This document shows positions 1-11,539 of a stretch of DNA of 54,647 bases, one piece after another. The first letter of the stretch is position 1, and each line of letters begins with the position of its first letter. A model generated the notes under the pieces. That model worked only from the letters and a program-made list of their open reading frames with translations. It did not search any database and was not told the DNA's origin. The DNA comes from Halocaridina rubra (lineage: Eukaryota > Arthropoda > Malacostraca > Decapoda > Atyidae): assembly GCA_037179515.1 (NCBI GenBank), contig JAXCGZ010021340.1:1-54647 (forward strand), written 5' to 3'. A program made the position numbers and the translations under genes.

Positions 1-1943
1 GGAATTTAAAGACTGCCACCATATCCCCCCTCACTCTTCTAGCTTCGAGTGATGGTAAGTCTAATTCCCTCAACCTCTCATCATAACTGAGATTGCGTAT
101 TTCTGGCACCAGTTTCGTGGCATTTTATTGAACTTTTTCAAGCTTAGGTATGTGCTTTTTCAAGTGCGGATTCCAAAAGGGGGCTGCATATTCAAGATTT
201 GGCCCCACATAGGTTACATAAATATTTCTGAACATTTCCTTGTCCATGTGCCTGAAGGCTACCCTTACATTTGATAAGAATGCATATGCTGCCCTTACTA
301 TGCCATTTATATTTATTTCTGGAGACAAATCTGCCAGTATGTTTACTCCTAGATCTCTCTCATTTTCTGTCTCTTGAAGTTGTACTCCAGCCACCGGGTA
401 TTCAAGCTTGGGCCTTCTTGCACTTGTACCCATTCTCATTACCTTACATTTTGAAGTATTGAAGTTCATTAGCCACTTTTATGACCACTCATGCAGATTA
501 TTTAGATCCTCCTGAAGTTCTCTACCATTGTTCTCGTTTTTTACTTTCTTCACAATCTTTGCATCATCTGCAAACATATTAATGAATGAATTTACAGACT
601 CTGGTAGGTCATTTACATATACAAGGAACAAAAGTGGCCCTAAAACTGAACCCTGTGGAACTCCACTACTAACTCTTCTCCATTCAGACACTGAGTGTCT
701 TACTCTAACCCTCTGTTCCCTTCCTTCTAAGTAAGTTTTTATCCATTCCAAAACATTTCCACCTATTCTAGCCATTGATTGCAGCTTCCTAATAAGTCTC
801 CCATGTGGAACGGTGTCAAACGCTTTCTGGAAGTCTAGGAATATGCAATCTGCCCAACCCTCTCTTTCCTGTAAGATTTGTCTTACCTCATCATAAAATT
901 CTAATAAGTTTGTTACTGTTGATCTACCTTCTCTGAAGCCATGTTGCCTCACTGACAAAAAGTTGAAGGATTCCAAGTGAAGAGAGATATGTTTCCTTAG
1001 TAGTTTCTCCATAACTTTGCAAACTATGCTGGTCAAGGAAACTGGTCTATAGTTCAGGGCCGTATCCCTCCTTCCCTTTTTGAAGATAGGTATCACATTT
1101 GCTTGTTTCCAGCATCTTGAAATCTCCCCTGACTCAAGTGACTTTTTAAATATGATACTTAGTGCCACTGATATTGAGTTTGCGCATTTTTTAAGCACAT
1201 GAGGGGATATGTCATCAGGACCTGTAGCTTTATGAACATCTAAATCCATCAGCGCTTTGCATACCTCTGTGGCTGTAAGGTTGATGTTCTCTAATACCGG
1301 CCCTTGAGCTTCTATCGCTGCAATCTGAGGGGGTGGGGTATTTTCTACTGTAAATACTGACTGAAACTCCTTGTTTAATTCTTTGCAGATCTCTTCATCC
1401 GTCTCAGTGATGCTTCCATCCGCTCTCTTTAGCCTTAAAACCTGTTCTTTTACCTTCAGTTTTCCTCTGATAAAGCTGTGGAAAAGCTTGGGATTTTCTT
1501 TAGCCTTCCTGGTGATGTGCCTCTCGTAGTCTCTCTCTGCCTCTCTCCTTTTACTTAGGTAGTCATTTCTTGCTCTTTTGTAGGTTTGCCAGGCATTTAT
1601 GTTTTTTCTCCTCCTATACCTTTTCCAGCATTTGTCTCTCCACTCCTTAGCTCTTTTACACCCATTATCGAACCATTTCTCTCTGGCATGAATTACACCT
1701 ACTTTGGTGACAGGTATGCAGCAATCTACTATCTTCCCATATTTCTCACAAAAGATGTCATACATTTCTTGTACAGATTTGTTGTAAAATAAGGTTCTCC
1801 AGTCAATAACTGCAAAAAGCTCATTCATTTTGATGTAATCTCCTTTCGGATAGTTCCTCCTCATGTCCACAGTGCCTCTACTCTCAGGAAGAATATCTTC
1901 AATGATATACTCCATCAACAACACACAGTGGTCACTCTTTCCA
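1..1943 (-). pseudogene. CR1/L2-like retrotransposon ORF2, copy 1 (truncated by window edge)
   Basis: This is the ORF2 of a CR1/L2-like non-LTR retrotransposon, read on the minus strand from the end of the endonuclease (GKSDHC motif) through reverse transcriptase into the C-terminal domain. RT motifs are intact: FLDFQKAFDTVPH, SSGVPQGSVLGP and FADD. The C-terminus has the family signature YDERLRELDLPSLEAR. The frame is open from 1924 to 479, where SEKW has become S-stop-KW. A second in-frame stop lies near 131. The first half of the endonuclease is missing, and the protein runs off the left edge. Three other copies lie at 18081-19922, 49226-51562 and 51611-53056. RT family assignment is confident; the exact clade (CR1, L2 or a relative) is less so. 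Confidence 0.88.
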
Positions 1944-2386
1944 AGAGCCCAAAGCTCGTATCTTCCTGTCTCCTGATCGGTTCCATGTTATACTTAGTGA
2001 TACTTATCATACCTGTCCTTAAAACTATGGATTGAGATAGCATTAATTACCTCCTTGCTTAGCGAATTCCAATTATCAACTACTCTTACACTGCAAAAGT
2101 ATTTCCTTACATCCTGCAAAGAAGTTTTCTTACAAAGCTTCAAACTATGACCTCTAGTTCTAGAGCCAGCCATATCAAAATATCGATCCCTATCCACTCT
2201 ATCATAACCATGAAGGAATTTAAAGACTGTCACTATATCCCCCCTCACTATTCTAGCTTCGAGTGATGGTAAGTCTAATTCCCTCAGCCTCTCATCATAA
2301 CTGAGATTGTGTATTTCTGGCACCAGTTTCGTGGCATGTCTTTGAACTTTTTCAAGCTTAGCTATGTGCTTTTTCAAGTGCGGATT
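1944..2386 (-). mobile_element. CR1/L2-like 3' fragment (second copy, joined head-to-tail)
   Basis: This piece encodes only the last ~120 residues of the CR1/L2-like ORF2 (from NPHLKKHIAKLEKVQ to DRYDKYH-stop near 1994) plus part of its 3' UTR. On the minus strand the 3' UTR stops inside the conserved terminal hairpin. It continues directly into the internal endonuclease sequence of copy 1 at about 1943. At the other side it joins BEL/Pao gag sequence without a stop. It is therefore a 5'-truncated insertion into the BEL element whose own tail was later interrupted or replaced. Confidence 0.8.
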
Positions 2387-3734
2387 TGAAAAAACACACC
2401 AACTCTGATGGGCAACATGTTTCTTGTCCTTTTCTGAGTCAGAATGTTCTTGCTCATTGCTTGACTCATCTAAATTTGAACTATTTCCTGACTGTTCATT
2501 CAGAAATGTAGGTTCTTCAAGACTTCTACGAAACTTTGACTCTTGTTCATAACACAAGGCTGCATGATGACCATTTTTCTTACACTTCTTACAGTTTAAC
2601 TGAGTGTAACGTTCATTTGCATAATGCCCTGACTGAGTACATCTCAGACATTTGTTATTGTTTCTCAATTTGTCTATGCGTTCGTTTATACTAACTACTT
2701 TATTACACTGTTCAGACTTATGACCTTGCCAACCACAGAATACACATTCTGTTTTACTATTTACTACCTTTGCAGTAGCACCATAACTACCCACATTCTT
2801 TTTATAGGACTGGGTCTCATCTCTCTAGGAAGTTTGGGTCTCTCCCTTTGTGTTATCTTCAGTGAAGTTGCCTTCTATATAATATACATATTTTCTCAGT
2901 TTCTTCAAGAGGGTTTCATATGTAGGATATTTTGTGTTTATTTTCATGCTAATCCAGTTCTCAACATCTGGCAATTTCATCATCACGAGTTCTGAAAACA
3001 CCCAATTAGTTTTCTCCATGTCTTTATAATTTTTCAGACTTCGAGTAATGGCTTCTACCTCCTGCTTGAACTTAAAAAGGTGATGAATAATTAGAAGAGG
3101 GAGTTGGTATTTTTACCAATTTCCTCATTAAATTTCGTACAATCCTGTCTTTGCTGGCATAAACAGCTTGTAGCTGTTGAATGCACTCATCATAACTCTC
3201 ACTAGCAACAGAATATCCCTTTATGGTGTCTTTTGCATCTTCTTGAAGGGCATTTCTCAAGATGGTAAACTTTGTCATAGTTGCCATAGAAGTACTATGT
3301 ACTAAACTATCAAACGTATCCCAAAACTCGTTCCATTCATCAGAGAACTGTGGTATTTTTACTTCAGGAAATTTAGGTGTGGGTTGCCCACTCGGGAGGC
3401 TTGAACTCTCGGAACTAGGAGCTCTAGTACTCTTCATAGTTCCTAACTTACGAATCCGTTCTAGGACAGCTAAGCTAATATTATTTACTGTTTCAGCTAG
3501 ATTGTCATGTTCTGTATCCTCCTCTTCAGAATCCCTTTTAAGGGGCTTATACTCGATATATTCTTCATATTTCCTATCATATCTTCCAAATCTTTCTGTT
3601 AGCGTATGATGACATCTTTCTAAATAATTAACAACAAGTGTCTCATCATCTTTGGCAAGTTCTGTTTGACACTGAACACAATCACGTTGAACCAATTCCC
3701 GAAGGCGTTTTAATGCCTCAGGTTTAACCGACAT
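2387..3734 (-). pseudogene. BEL/Pao-type LTR retrotransposon gag (DUF1759 and zinc knuckles), broken
   Basis: This is a Gag-like protein of a BEL/Pao retrotransposon. It would bind element RNA and form the particle in the cytoplasm. From the ATG at 3732-3734 it reads a charged N-terminus. A DUF1759-type domain follows (KIPQFSDEWNEFWDTFDS, then KFTILRNALQEDA and CIQQLQAVYASKD). The frame is lost near 3075 and resumes in another frame through KLPDVENW. Stops occur near 2825. Last come CCHC zinc knuckles: CVFCGWQGHKSEQC is intact, the next has lost its final Cys (NERY), and CKKCKKNGHHAALC is intact. The protease and RT that should follow are absent because a CR1-like fragment is joined at about 2387. 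The tail of gag reads in frame into that fragment, giving an accidental chimeric ORF (2794-1994). Confidence 0.85.
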
Positions 3735-5101
3735 ATTGAGAAAGCAAATAGAACATAAAACAACAAACAAATAGTTGATGCAATTTTATCATCAAAGAAT
3801 CCACGATCTTCTTTATGCATCCACAATGCAATGAACAATCACTCTGTAAAGAGTATCAAAGGACAATCTTCCAAAATTTCATGATAAAAACATACAGTTC
3901 TTTAATTCCGTCAATTATGACGCCAATCCTCAAAGTGTAAAACAATTTTCATCAATTAAACGACACTGTTAAGTCAGCAACAGTAAATGGAAAGTGTAAT
4001 GCAAACCACACTGTTCCTCAAATAAACGACACTGTGCACCTAGCAGTAGGTGGGTCACTACCTTTTGTTTATTTACGTAAACAAAGGAATCAATACGACA
4101 TTCTAAACATCGTTAAATGGGAAATATGTAAGCACACAAATCCCTAAAAACCACTGTTCACCCAACCAAAATTGGGTACTAATATCCAAATTACTTAATG
4201 GATGCTCAACTACGAAAGTATATTTCGTTTCCACAGGTAGAGAAACGCTTTATCCACGCGAGAAAAAGATTCTCTTATTTATTTCAACAACCACTTAAAT
4301 TTCAAAGTTATATTCGCAATATTCATGCAAATACATGCAATGCTCCTCCCTTTTTTTGTTGAAATGTGGACGATTTTAACAGTAGAGTTTTACACTAACT
4401 TCTTACAAGGTGGGAGCTTATCTAAAATGTACACTATTTTCACCATTACCACACCAATTCTCAAACGGTTCGAAGGACCAAAAGCTGTGGAGGATTTCCT
4501 GAGTGTTATTTACCCTTCGATCTTATAACCCCCTAAATTCGGAAATCAATAAATATAATTAATATTACATGCATAGACATACATGCAAATATTTTATAAG
4601 TGGGTTTATGAACTGTTGATATGTGAATATTTAAATAAACTCTCCTCACCTTAAATTAAAATTTCCTCATACTGAATAATAAATTTTCTAACATACATTC
4701 TACCTACGAGTGTTCAATTAAATGAGCTCATTCTGTCCCTCACACATAGTTATAAATATTGTTAGAAATACAATACATCTGTACTCATCTATCCGGATAA
4801 CCATGATGTCGTCAGCAATCACGGGACTCCGAATCTTCTTCTGATCCACGTATCTCTATTACGTTTTCTACTTGGGTGTCTCGTATTGTCTCACGAGAGC
4901 AACTAATTATAAACTTATAAGTACTGTCAATAAATACAGTAAAGATGAGTGCCTCGTAGCATCTCACGACAGCAACTAAGAATAAACTTATAAGTACTGT
5001 TAATAAACACAGTAAAGATGAGTACCTCGTAGCATCTCACGACAGCAACTAAACTTTTGCAAGAAAGTCTTACAAAACTCCCCTCTAGTTTGTCGGGGTC
5101 C
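3735..5101 (-). mobile_element. Probable BEL/Pao leader and 5' LTR region
   Basis: There is no coding potential here. The position upstream of the minus-strand BEL/Pao gag suggests its leader and 5' LTR. On the minus strand there is a TATA-like TTATAAGA near 4520 and a TGGCGTCA string near 3920 that resembles a primer-binding site. Neither LTR edge could be fixed, and no second LTR is present for comparison. A 73-bp tandem repeat sits at the distal end (4880-5052). The I-like element inserts at the right border. Confidence 0.4.
4880..5052. repeat. 73-bp tandem repeat, about 2.4 units
   Basis: Units start at 4880, 4953 and 5026 with the anchor CTCGTA, an exact 73-bp spacing; the third unit breaks off after 27 bases. 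Each unit carries a TCTCACGAGA-like motif near its start. The place at the outer end of a presumed LTR is typical of duplicated enhancers, but no function is shown. Confidence 0.85.
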
Positions 5102-5114
5102 TTGGTACTAGGAC
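5102..5114. repeat. 13-bp target-site duplication, left copy (I-like element)
   Basis: TTGGTACTAGGAC here matches 11847-11859 exactly. The two copies bracket the I-like retrotransposon at the places where its 5' UTR and A-rich 3' tail would be expected to end. Confidence 0.8.
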
Positions 5115-6323
5115 AGTCCAGTTCCAGCTCCAGTAGCGGTTGGACCTCTCCTCCTCAATAGCAGAAGCCGACTCCACCCAGCAGCCAATAGCAGAAGCCG
5201 ACTCCACCCAGCAGCTTACCTGGCACAGGGGACACCGTGATCTCAGCATATTAACTCCCAACAACAGTCTGGTTCCAGCTCCAGTAGTGATAGGACCTGC
5301 ATAAGTATCTCTGTCCTCTTTTCCTCCTCTCTCACGAGAGCCAGAAAAAGAAGCAAGACTGCTTTTGTTTTGTTTTGTGTTCCCGATTTTTGTTTTAGTG
5401 AAAACAAGTGACTGTGTGTGTGATATACCCCAAATAATTTTGCCTGCTCTTCTCTCTCTTTTATAAGAGTCGGGAAGAAAAGGAAAATAGAAAGTGCTCA
5501 GGTTTCTAATTTGTTTTTATATCTATCGTGATAGGTAGTTGAAGTCTCTTCCTACCCTTGAAGTGAACTTCGCCTCCTCCACTCCATCCCTGTCTGAGGT
5601 GGAAGTTTCCACAAGGAAATATAACCTAAGCATATCTGTTTTCTTTTCTTCCTCTCTCACGAGAGCCAAAGAGAGAAACAGAAAGATTGCCTTGTTTTGT
5701 TGTTGTTTTTTTGTGCTTTTGTGTTCTTTTGTTTAATTGAACACACATTATTGTGTTTTAGTGAAAACAAGTGACTGTGTGTGTGATATACTCCAAGTAA
5801 TTTTGCCTGCCCTTCTCTCTCTTTTATAAGAGTTGGGAAGAAAAGGGAAATAGAAAGTGTTCAGGCTTCTAATTGTTTTTATATCTTTTGTGATAGGTAG
5901 TTGAAGCCTCTGCCTACCAGCAAAGTGAACTTCGCCTCCTCCACTCCATCCCTGACCTGAGGGGGAAGTTTTCACAAGGAAATATAACCTAAGTATATCT
6001 GTTTTCTTTTCTTCCTCTCTCACGAGAGCCAAAGAGAGAAACAGAAAGATTGCCTTGTTTTGTTGTTTCTTTGTGCTTTTGTATTCTATAGTTTAATTGA
6101 ACACACATTATTGTGTCCTGAGCAAATCTCTGTTTTCACTTCCCTCTCCCACGAGAGTTGGGAAGAAAGATAGAAGACTGTTTAAGTGATTAAGGTTGTA
6201 GTGTTGCAATTAAGTGAAGTGATCCAGCCATAAGGCCCCTATATTGCATTAATCAAAATTGACAAACAGTGCAAATAACATATACCTAGTGAAATCTGTG
6301 ATATCCATGACTAGTTGCTAGTC
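5115..6323 (+). promoter_or_regulatory. Monomer-repeat 5' UTR / likely internal promoter of the I-like element
   Basis: A ~362-bp unit is repeated. The anchor AAAACAAGTGACTG occurs at 5401 and 5762 (361 bp apart). CCTCTCTCACGAGAG occurs at 5326, 5651 and 6014, and a variant lies near 6143. The first and last units are partial. A separate 30-bp tandem duplication lies at 5161-5215. Each monomer carries the near-palindrome TCTCACGAGA, a TTTTATAAGAG string and pyrimidine-rich stretches. Non-LTR elements need internal promoters, and repeated 5' monomers act as promoters in mouse L1; the same role here is inferred. Confidence 0.75.
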
Positions 6324-7853
6324 ATGGCCTCAGCCGCTTCTCCTGCTTCCCCCCCCCCAGAGGGGGGAATGGAACTCGACCCCCCTCAAGAGGGGTGGAC
6401 GGTTGTGGGAAAGAAGAGGCCAAGGACGGCCTCTGGCAGTAGCCATGAGAGTGCTGCTGCCCCAGTTCCCCCCCCCCAGCCCCAAAGACTGATAGAGAGC
6501 CCATTTCCAAGTTCAAAGTTGAGGCTCCTTCCACCAAAGAGGCATATGACCTTATTAGAGAGTTGGAAGACCAACTCACCGAGCATGGCTGCAAAATAAA
6601 GCCTAATGTACAGGGTGACTTCATTATCCACCCAGCCTCAGCAGAAGCCGCAGAGAAGATCCGCAGTCTAAACTCATCTCACTTGATAGAGATGAACCCT
6701 GCACTAAAAATAAGTAAATACATTGTCATTGGCTTCCCTGTTGCTTGGTCAGTTGACCTGCTGACCAAGCAAACGTACATTACGGCTGCCTCACGTTGCT
6801 CCTCCAAAATAGAGGGCCAAACCGTCCCATCAAAGCAAGTTCTGGTCCACATCTGTGGTCCACCCCCTTCGCAAGTAAACCTCGGCATCTGGGGCAAGTT
6901 CTACATAAGAGACTACACCCCAGAACGACTACACCCCAGAACCCCTAAGATGTTTCCAGTGTCAAAGATTTGGGCACCACAGGAATACTTGCCATTTCCC
7001 AGAGAGATGTAGAATCTGCAGTGGGAAACACTCCACCGACCGCTGCCTTAACAAATTCAAGGCAAAAGAAGCAACAGTTGCCAAGTGCCCGAACTGCAAA
7101 GGGAACCATCACGCATGGAACAACCGCTGCCCAGAAAGGCTGAAGAGGATTCCTCAAAGAACCCCTCCTTCTGCCCCTGTCACCAATCACGCCACCCCCA
7201 ACTTCTCCCCAGCTCCTCCCCCCACCTCCAATCCTTGGCAAATGCCCCCTCCTGCCCCACTCACACCTAACCTCCCCAACCAAAACCCACCACACTACAC
7301 CAACCCAGCTCCTAACACACAGATCACACCTCCTACAGCTTCCACCCCTACACCAACTCCATCCACCCCATCACACAACACTCACACTCCTACCATCCCC
7401 CCAAACAACACTCACACTCCTATCAACCCCACATTCAACACTCACACCAACAGCTCCACCCCACGCAACACTCAAACACACAATACAGTCACACGCAACA
7501 CCCAGAACACTCAGACCACACACACACCCACTCACCACACTAGGTCCCGGGACCCTAGACTAAAATCCCATACCCCCATACCTAAACAGCCTATCCAGAC
7601 ACCTTCCTCTGCCTCCTCTTCCAAACAGCAAACCCTCTTCACAGTAAACGAGCTCACCAACCTTCTTATTCAAGCCGTACAGGCAGCCGTCCGACTCCTC
7701 GATACCAGAGCCACCACCCAAGATGCCTACAATCAAGTCGTCGAAGTAGCCCACTCCGATGTCGCCAACGCCCTCGTCTCCAGAACCCACCAGCAGCCTC
7801 AACAACCCACCACTCCTACCACCTCCACCTCCTCAAATCATCAAGATGTCTAA
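6324..7853 (+). pseudogene. I-like retrotransposon ORF1 (gag-like, three zinc knuckles), frameshifted
   Basis: ORF1 encodes an RNA-binding chaperone-like protein that packages the element transcript. The ATG at 6324 opens an acidic, Pro-rich N-terminus. The frame is lost near the C-run at about 6464-6480. The middle domain (KEAYDLIRELEDQLTE and on to about 6910) reads in another frame. A 16-bp tandem duplication (GACTACACCCCAGAAC, twice at 6911-6942) then shifts it back. Three knuckles follow at about 6951-7135: CFQCQRFGHHRNTC, CRICSGKHSTDRC and CPNCKGNHHAWNNRC. The tail (7140-7560) is very rich in Pro, Thr, Asn and His and looks disordered. The TAA at 7851-7853 overlaps the ORF2 start. Confidence 0.85.
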
Positions 7854-10800
7854 TCTCGGGATCCTACACTGGAACGCCCCAGACACAAGGTACAACATCT
7901 TGAAGGCATAGCCAAGACTGACAACATTAATGTCATCATGGTTCAAGAAACCCTGTGCAAAGAGCAATACACTCCAAAAATCTCAGGATACAATGGATTC
8001 TACCAGCACTGGTCTCCAGGGGAGAACAGAGGCAGCACCACCTTCATCAGGAAAAACCTATTAGCCAACGAAATAACCCGACCGGTCTACTGCGGCGAAT
8101 ATGTCCACGTCCTCGCTGTTAACATCCAACTTCAAGGCAGCTGCATAGATCTGTACAACATTTACAGACCACGGGAAGGTAGCTTAGACCTGACTACCCT
8201 CTTCGGGCTAGCCAGTCATTGTGACTTGGTAATAGGAGGCGACTTCAATGCGCACCATCCAAGATTCAGGTATGAGCGCCCCTGTGCTGCAGGCAGACAC
8301 ATCATGAGCCTGCTGGATGACCAAGAAGATGTCTCCCTGCTCAACGATCATGAGCCAACACATGACAGAGGTGGAATACTGGACCTCACCTTTGTCTCCA
8401 ATTCCCTAAAGCAGGACGCCACATGGAGAGTTCATCCCCTGGTCACAAGCGACCACTATGGGATCCATCTCACACTGCCAATTCCTGAAATCTTCCAAAT
8501 CCCTGCTCCTCCCCCTCGATGGAATTTCAAGAAGGCCGACTGGGGCCGATTCCAGGAGCACCTCAGCAATTGGTTTTCAGCCTACGTACCATCTGAAGAC
8601 ATCGACCAAGCAGAGGCCGAGCTAGTCAATGCCCTGCAAGCTGCAGCAAACTCCTCTATCCCCCTCTGCAAACCACAACACACCACTCATCGGGACAGAT
8701 GATACTACTGTGACAGAGTTAAAAAACTCAATCACCGGCTCAACGTCATTCGGAAAATGCACAGGAAACGTCACACTGAAGATTCCTACCGCACTCTCCA
8801 GGCAGTCAAGGAACATGTCCATGAAGAGACTCGCAACATCAAGAGGAAAAAATGGCTAGAGTGGTGTTCCACCCTAGATGCTCACACCTCTGTGGGCCAG
8901 ATCTGGAGGAGCATCAACTCCTTTGCTAAAGGAAAACCTCCTAAAATCACCCCCCACAGGGATCCTAGCAGGGCAGCAGAAGAACTCGCCATCAAATTCG
9001 CGGATAGAGCAAGCTCCAACCAGCTCCCCATCACCACCAGAGCAACACTTCAGGACCTCACCACTGCAAGATGGGAAGAAATAGAAGAGGCCATCAACAC
9101 TGAAGACGAAACAGATGCTCCATTCTCCCTGACTGAGCTACTAAGAGTAAGCAAAAGCTCTAAGAACACAGCCCCAAGTGCCGATAGAATCACATACACA
9201 TTGATTCAAAAATTGGGGCCCCAAGGGGAGCTTGCTCTACTTTCTCTGATCAATTCGACATACACACGGAGAATCAGACCAGCCTCATGGAACAGAGCAG
9301 ACATTCAGCCCATTCCAAAACCACAGGACCCTGACAACCCTCGCCCCATCTCCCTCCTAAGCTGCCTGAGCAAGACGGCAGAAAAGATGGTACTTAACAG
9401 AGTCCGCTGGAAATGCCCACCCTACCCAGAAAACATGTCTGCCTACCAGCCTGGCTTAGGCACCTCAGAATGCATAGCCTCCATGCTATCATTTATCAAC
9501 AACCGCCGTGGTTACATCGTTTTTCTAGACCTAGAGAAGGCCTTTGAACTAGCCAATGTGCCGGCAATACTCTCTGCTCTCGTATCCAAGCAGATCAAAG
9601 GTAACCTTCTCTCGTGGATCAAGCAGAGTCTACAAAATCGTAGTGCACGAGTCAATGTAGATGGGCACTACTCCACCTACAAAAACCGCGAAAATGGGAC
9701 CCCCCAAGGTGGAATCCTTAGCCCCTTCCTATTTAATTGTCTCATGGAAAAACTCATGGACATCGCACTACCACATGGAGCCAAACTCTTCAACTATGCG
9801 GACAACTTTGCCCTTGTCACAATAGGACACAGAAACTCTAACAAGACACAGTGCTGCCTCACCAAGATTCACCAAGCCTCCATCTCCCTTGGAGTCAGAA
9901 TCAATGCCCGCAAAACCAAGGCCCTTCCATCCACCAGTGGAGACCAGACACTAATCTGGTCATAGGCAATGAGCCTGTGGACTGGGTTACCAAACACCAA
10001 TACCTGGGTGTAATCATCGACCAAACACTAACCTTTGGACCAGAAATTCAACACTTGCGCGACAGGTGCAGCCAGCGACAAGCGGTCCTTCGTCGGATGT
10101 CGGGCCTCTACGATGGTGCATCATTTAATGTCCTCAGAACCTTCTATGTACAAGCCATATGCAGCCTCACAGACTATGCTTGTCCCACACTCTGGCTACT
10201 AACAGACCAACAGTGGGACAAGATAGAAGTAATTCAAAACAACGCCACACGTACCATGCTAGGAGCCCCCATGTGGACCAAGAGAGAAAATATCCAGATG
10301 GAATTGGGACTCATCCCACTCAAACTCAGAGCTCAGCAAAGACTGACCCTCTTTGTGGCCAAAACCACCACTGCCCAACATAAATGCCTAGCTGGCACAA
10401 ATCTCCATCTAGCCCTCAATCGCCACCCCAACCACCATCCTAGAACCTGGGCAGCCAAGGTCTGCGCTAGCCTGCAAGCACTGCCAGTCAGGGAGAGCAT
10501 CCTAGCCAAGATACAAGACACACCACTTCCTGAATACAGATGCCCACCCCCATGGAATGACCAACCACTCGACATAAAGATTGAGCTCCCTGACCACCCT
10601 AAAAGCTTGGTAAACCCGCTTGTCCTTAAAAACATATATAAGGACAAAATTCAGAGCTGGGGCAGGCCAAACTCTCAAGTCTACTACACTGACGGTTCAG
10701 TAAATCAAGAAACTGGAGCCTCAGCCGCCGCCTTCACCACTGAAAACCACGTCCTATCCTGGAGACTGTCAAATTCCTGCTCATCGCTCCAGACTGAGCT

Positions 10801-11539
10801 TGTTGCCGTAGCCAACGCCCTCGACTTCTTCATCAAGCAAGGAGCTGACCATGCCCTAATTCTCTCTGACTCCAAAGGTGCCTTACAGGCCATCAAGAAG
10901 CCACACCTCAGAGACAATGTACACATCATCACCACCATCCTCAGCCACTACCACAGGACAACCAGCCTTGGAAAAGCCATCACTCTTGCCTGGATTCCCA
11001 GCCACGTCGGCATCAAGGGAAATGAGGAAGCCGATCAAGCCGCCAAACAAGCCACTCTCAGAGCAGAAATCCAGATATCTCTGTCTCCTGGGATGCAACA
11101 GATAAAAAATAAAGCCACCAAGTCACTCCTTAACACCTTAATAACTAAACACAACCTGTGCACAGACAATGGCTCCCCCTCCACCTGGTGGTACAAAGCC
11201 ACCACTGATCTTCGGCGTATCACCCTGCCTAAGAGCCTTCTACGAAGCACTGAGCTCAATGTGTACCGTCTGAGACTCGGGTACAAGTGCACCTGGCAAA
11301 TGGTGGAGGATATCATCAGGGAATGCACCTTTTGCCAGGTAGCCTCACCACATCCACTGCTACATTATATCCTGGAATGTGATTCTTTTTCAGAAATATG
11401 ACGAAAAACTGGTGCCCCCGCAACATCTAGCGAAGACCCAAATGCCCTTCATGTTGCTAGCTCCATCATCAGACTAGCAACAAATAACCACATGAACAGT
11501 CTACTAAATATTATCAGACAATACCCTCCACCAAGATAA
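7846..11539 (+). pseudogene. I-like retrotransposon ORF2 (endonuclease, RT, RNase H), broken
   Basis: ORF2 is the polyprotein for target-primed reverse transcription. The ATG at 7846 overlaps the ORF1 stop by 8 nt. The endonuclease spans about 7862-8490 (LHWNA, MVQET, NIYRP, GGDFNAHH, TSDHYG). It is frameshifted once near 7880-7900. RT spans about 9130-9830 with FLDLEKAFE and NGTPQGGILSPF, but the catalytic box reads YADN (9795-9806) instead of YADD. RNase H spans about 10684-11070 with TDGS, QTELVAVANAL, SDSKGALQ and WIPSHVGIKGNEEAD, so all four acidic residues are present. A Cys-His tail (CTFCQ then HPLLHYILEC) follows. Damage: stop TGA at 8700-8702, a frameshift near 9945, stop TGA at 11399-11401. 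The original stop is probably at 11537-11539. Confidence 0.9.

Noticed and set aside
5748..6032. Minus-strand ORF in the I-like 5' UTR
   Set aside because: It spans a tandem monomer, has no domain, and is better explained as chance within the repeat.
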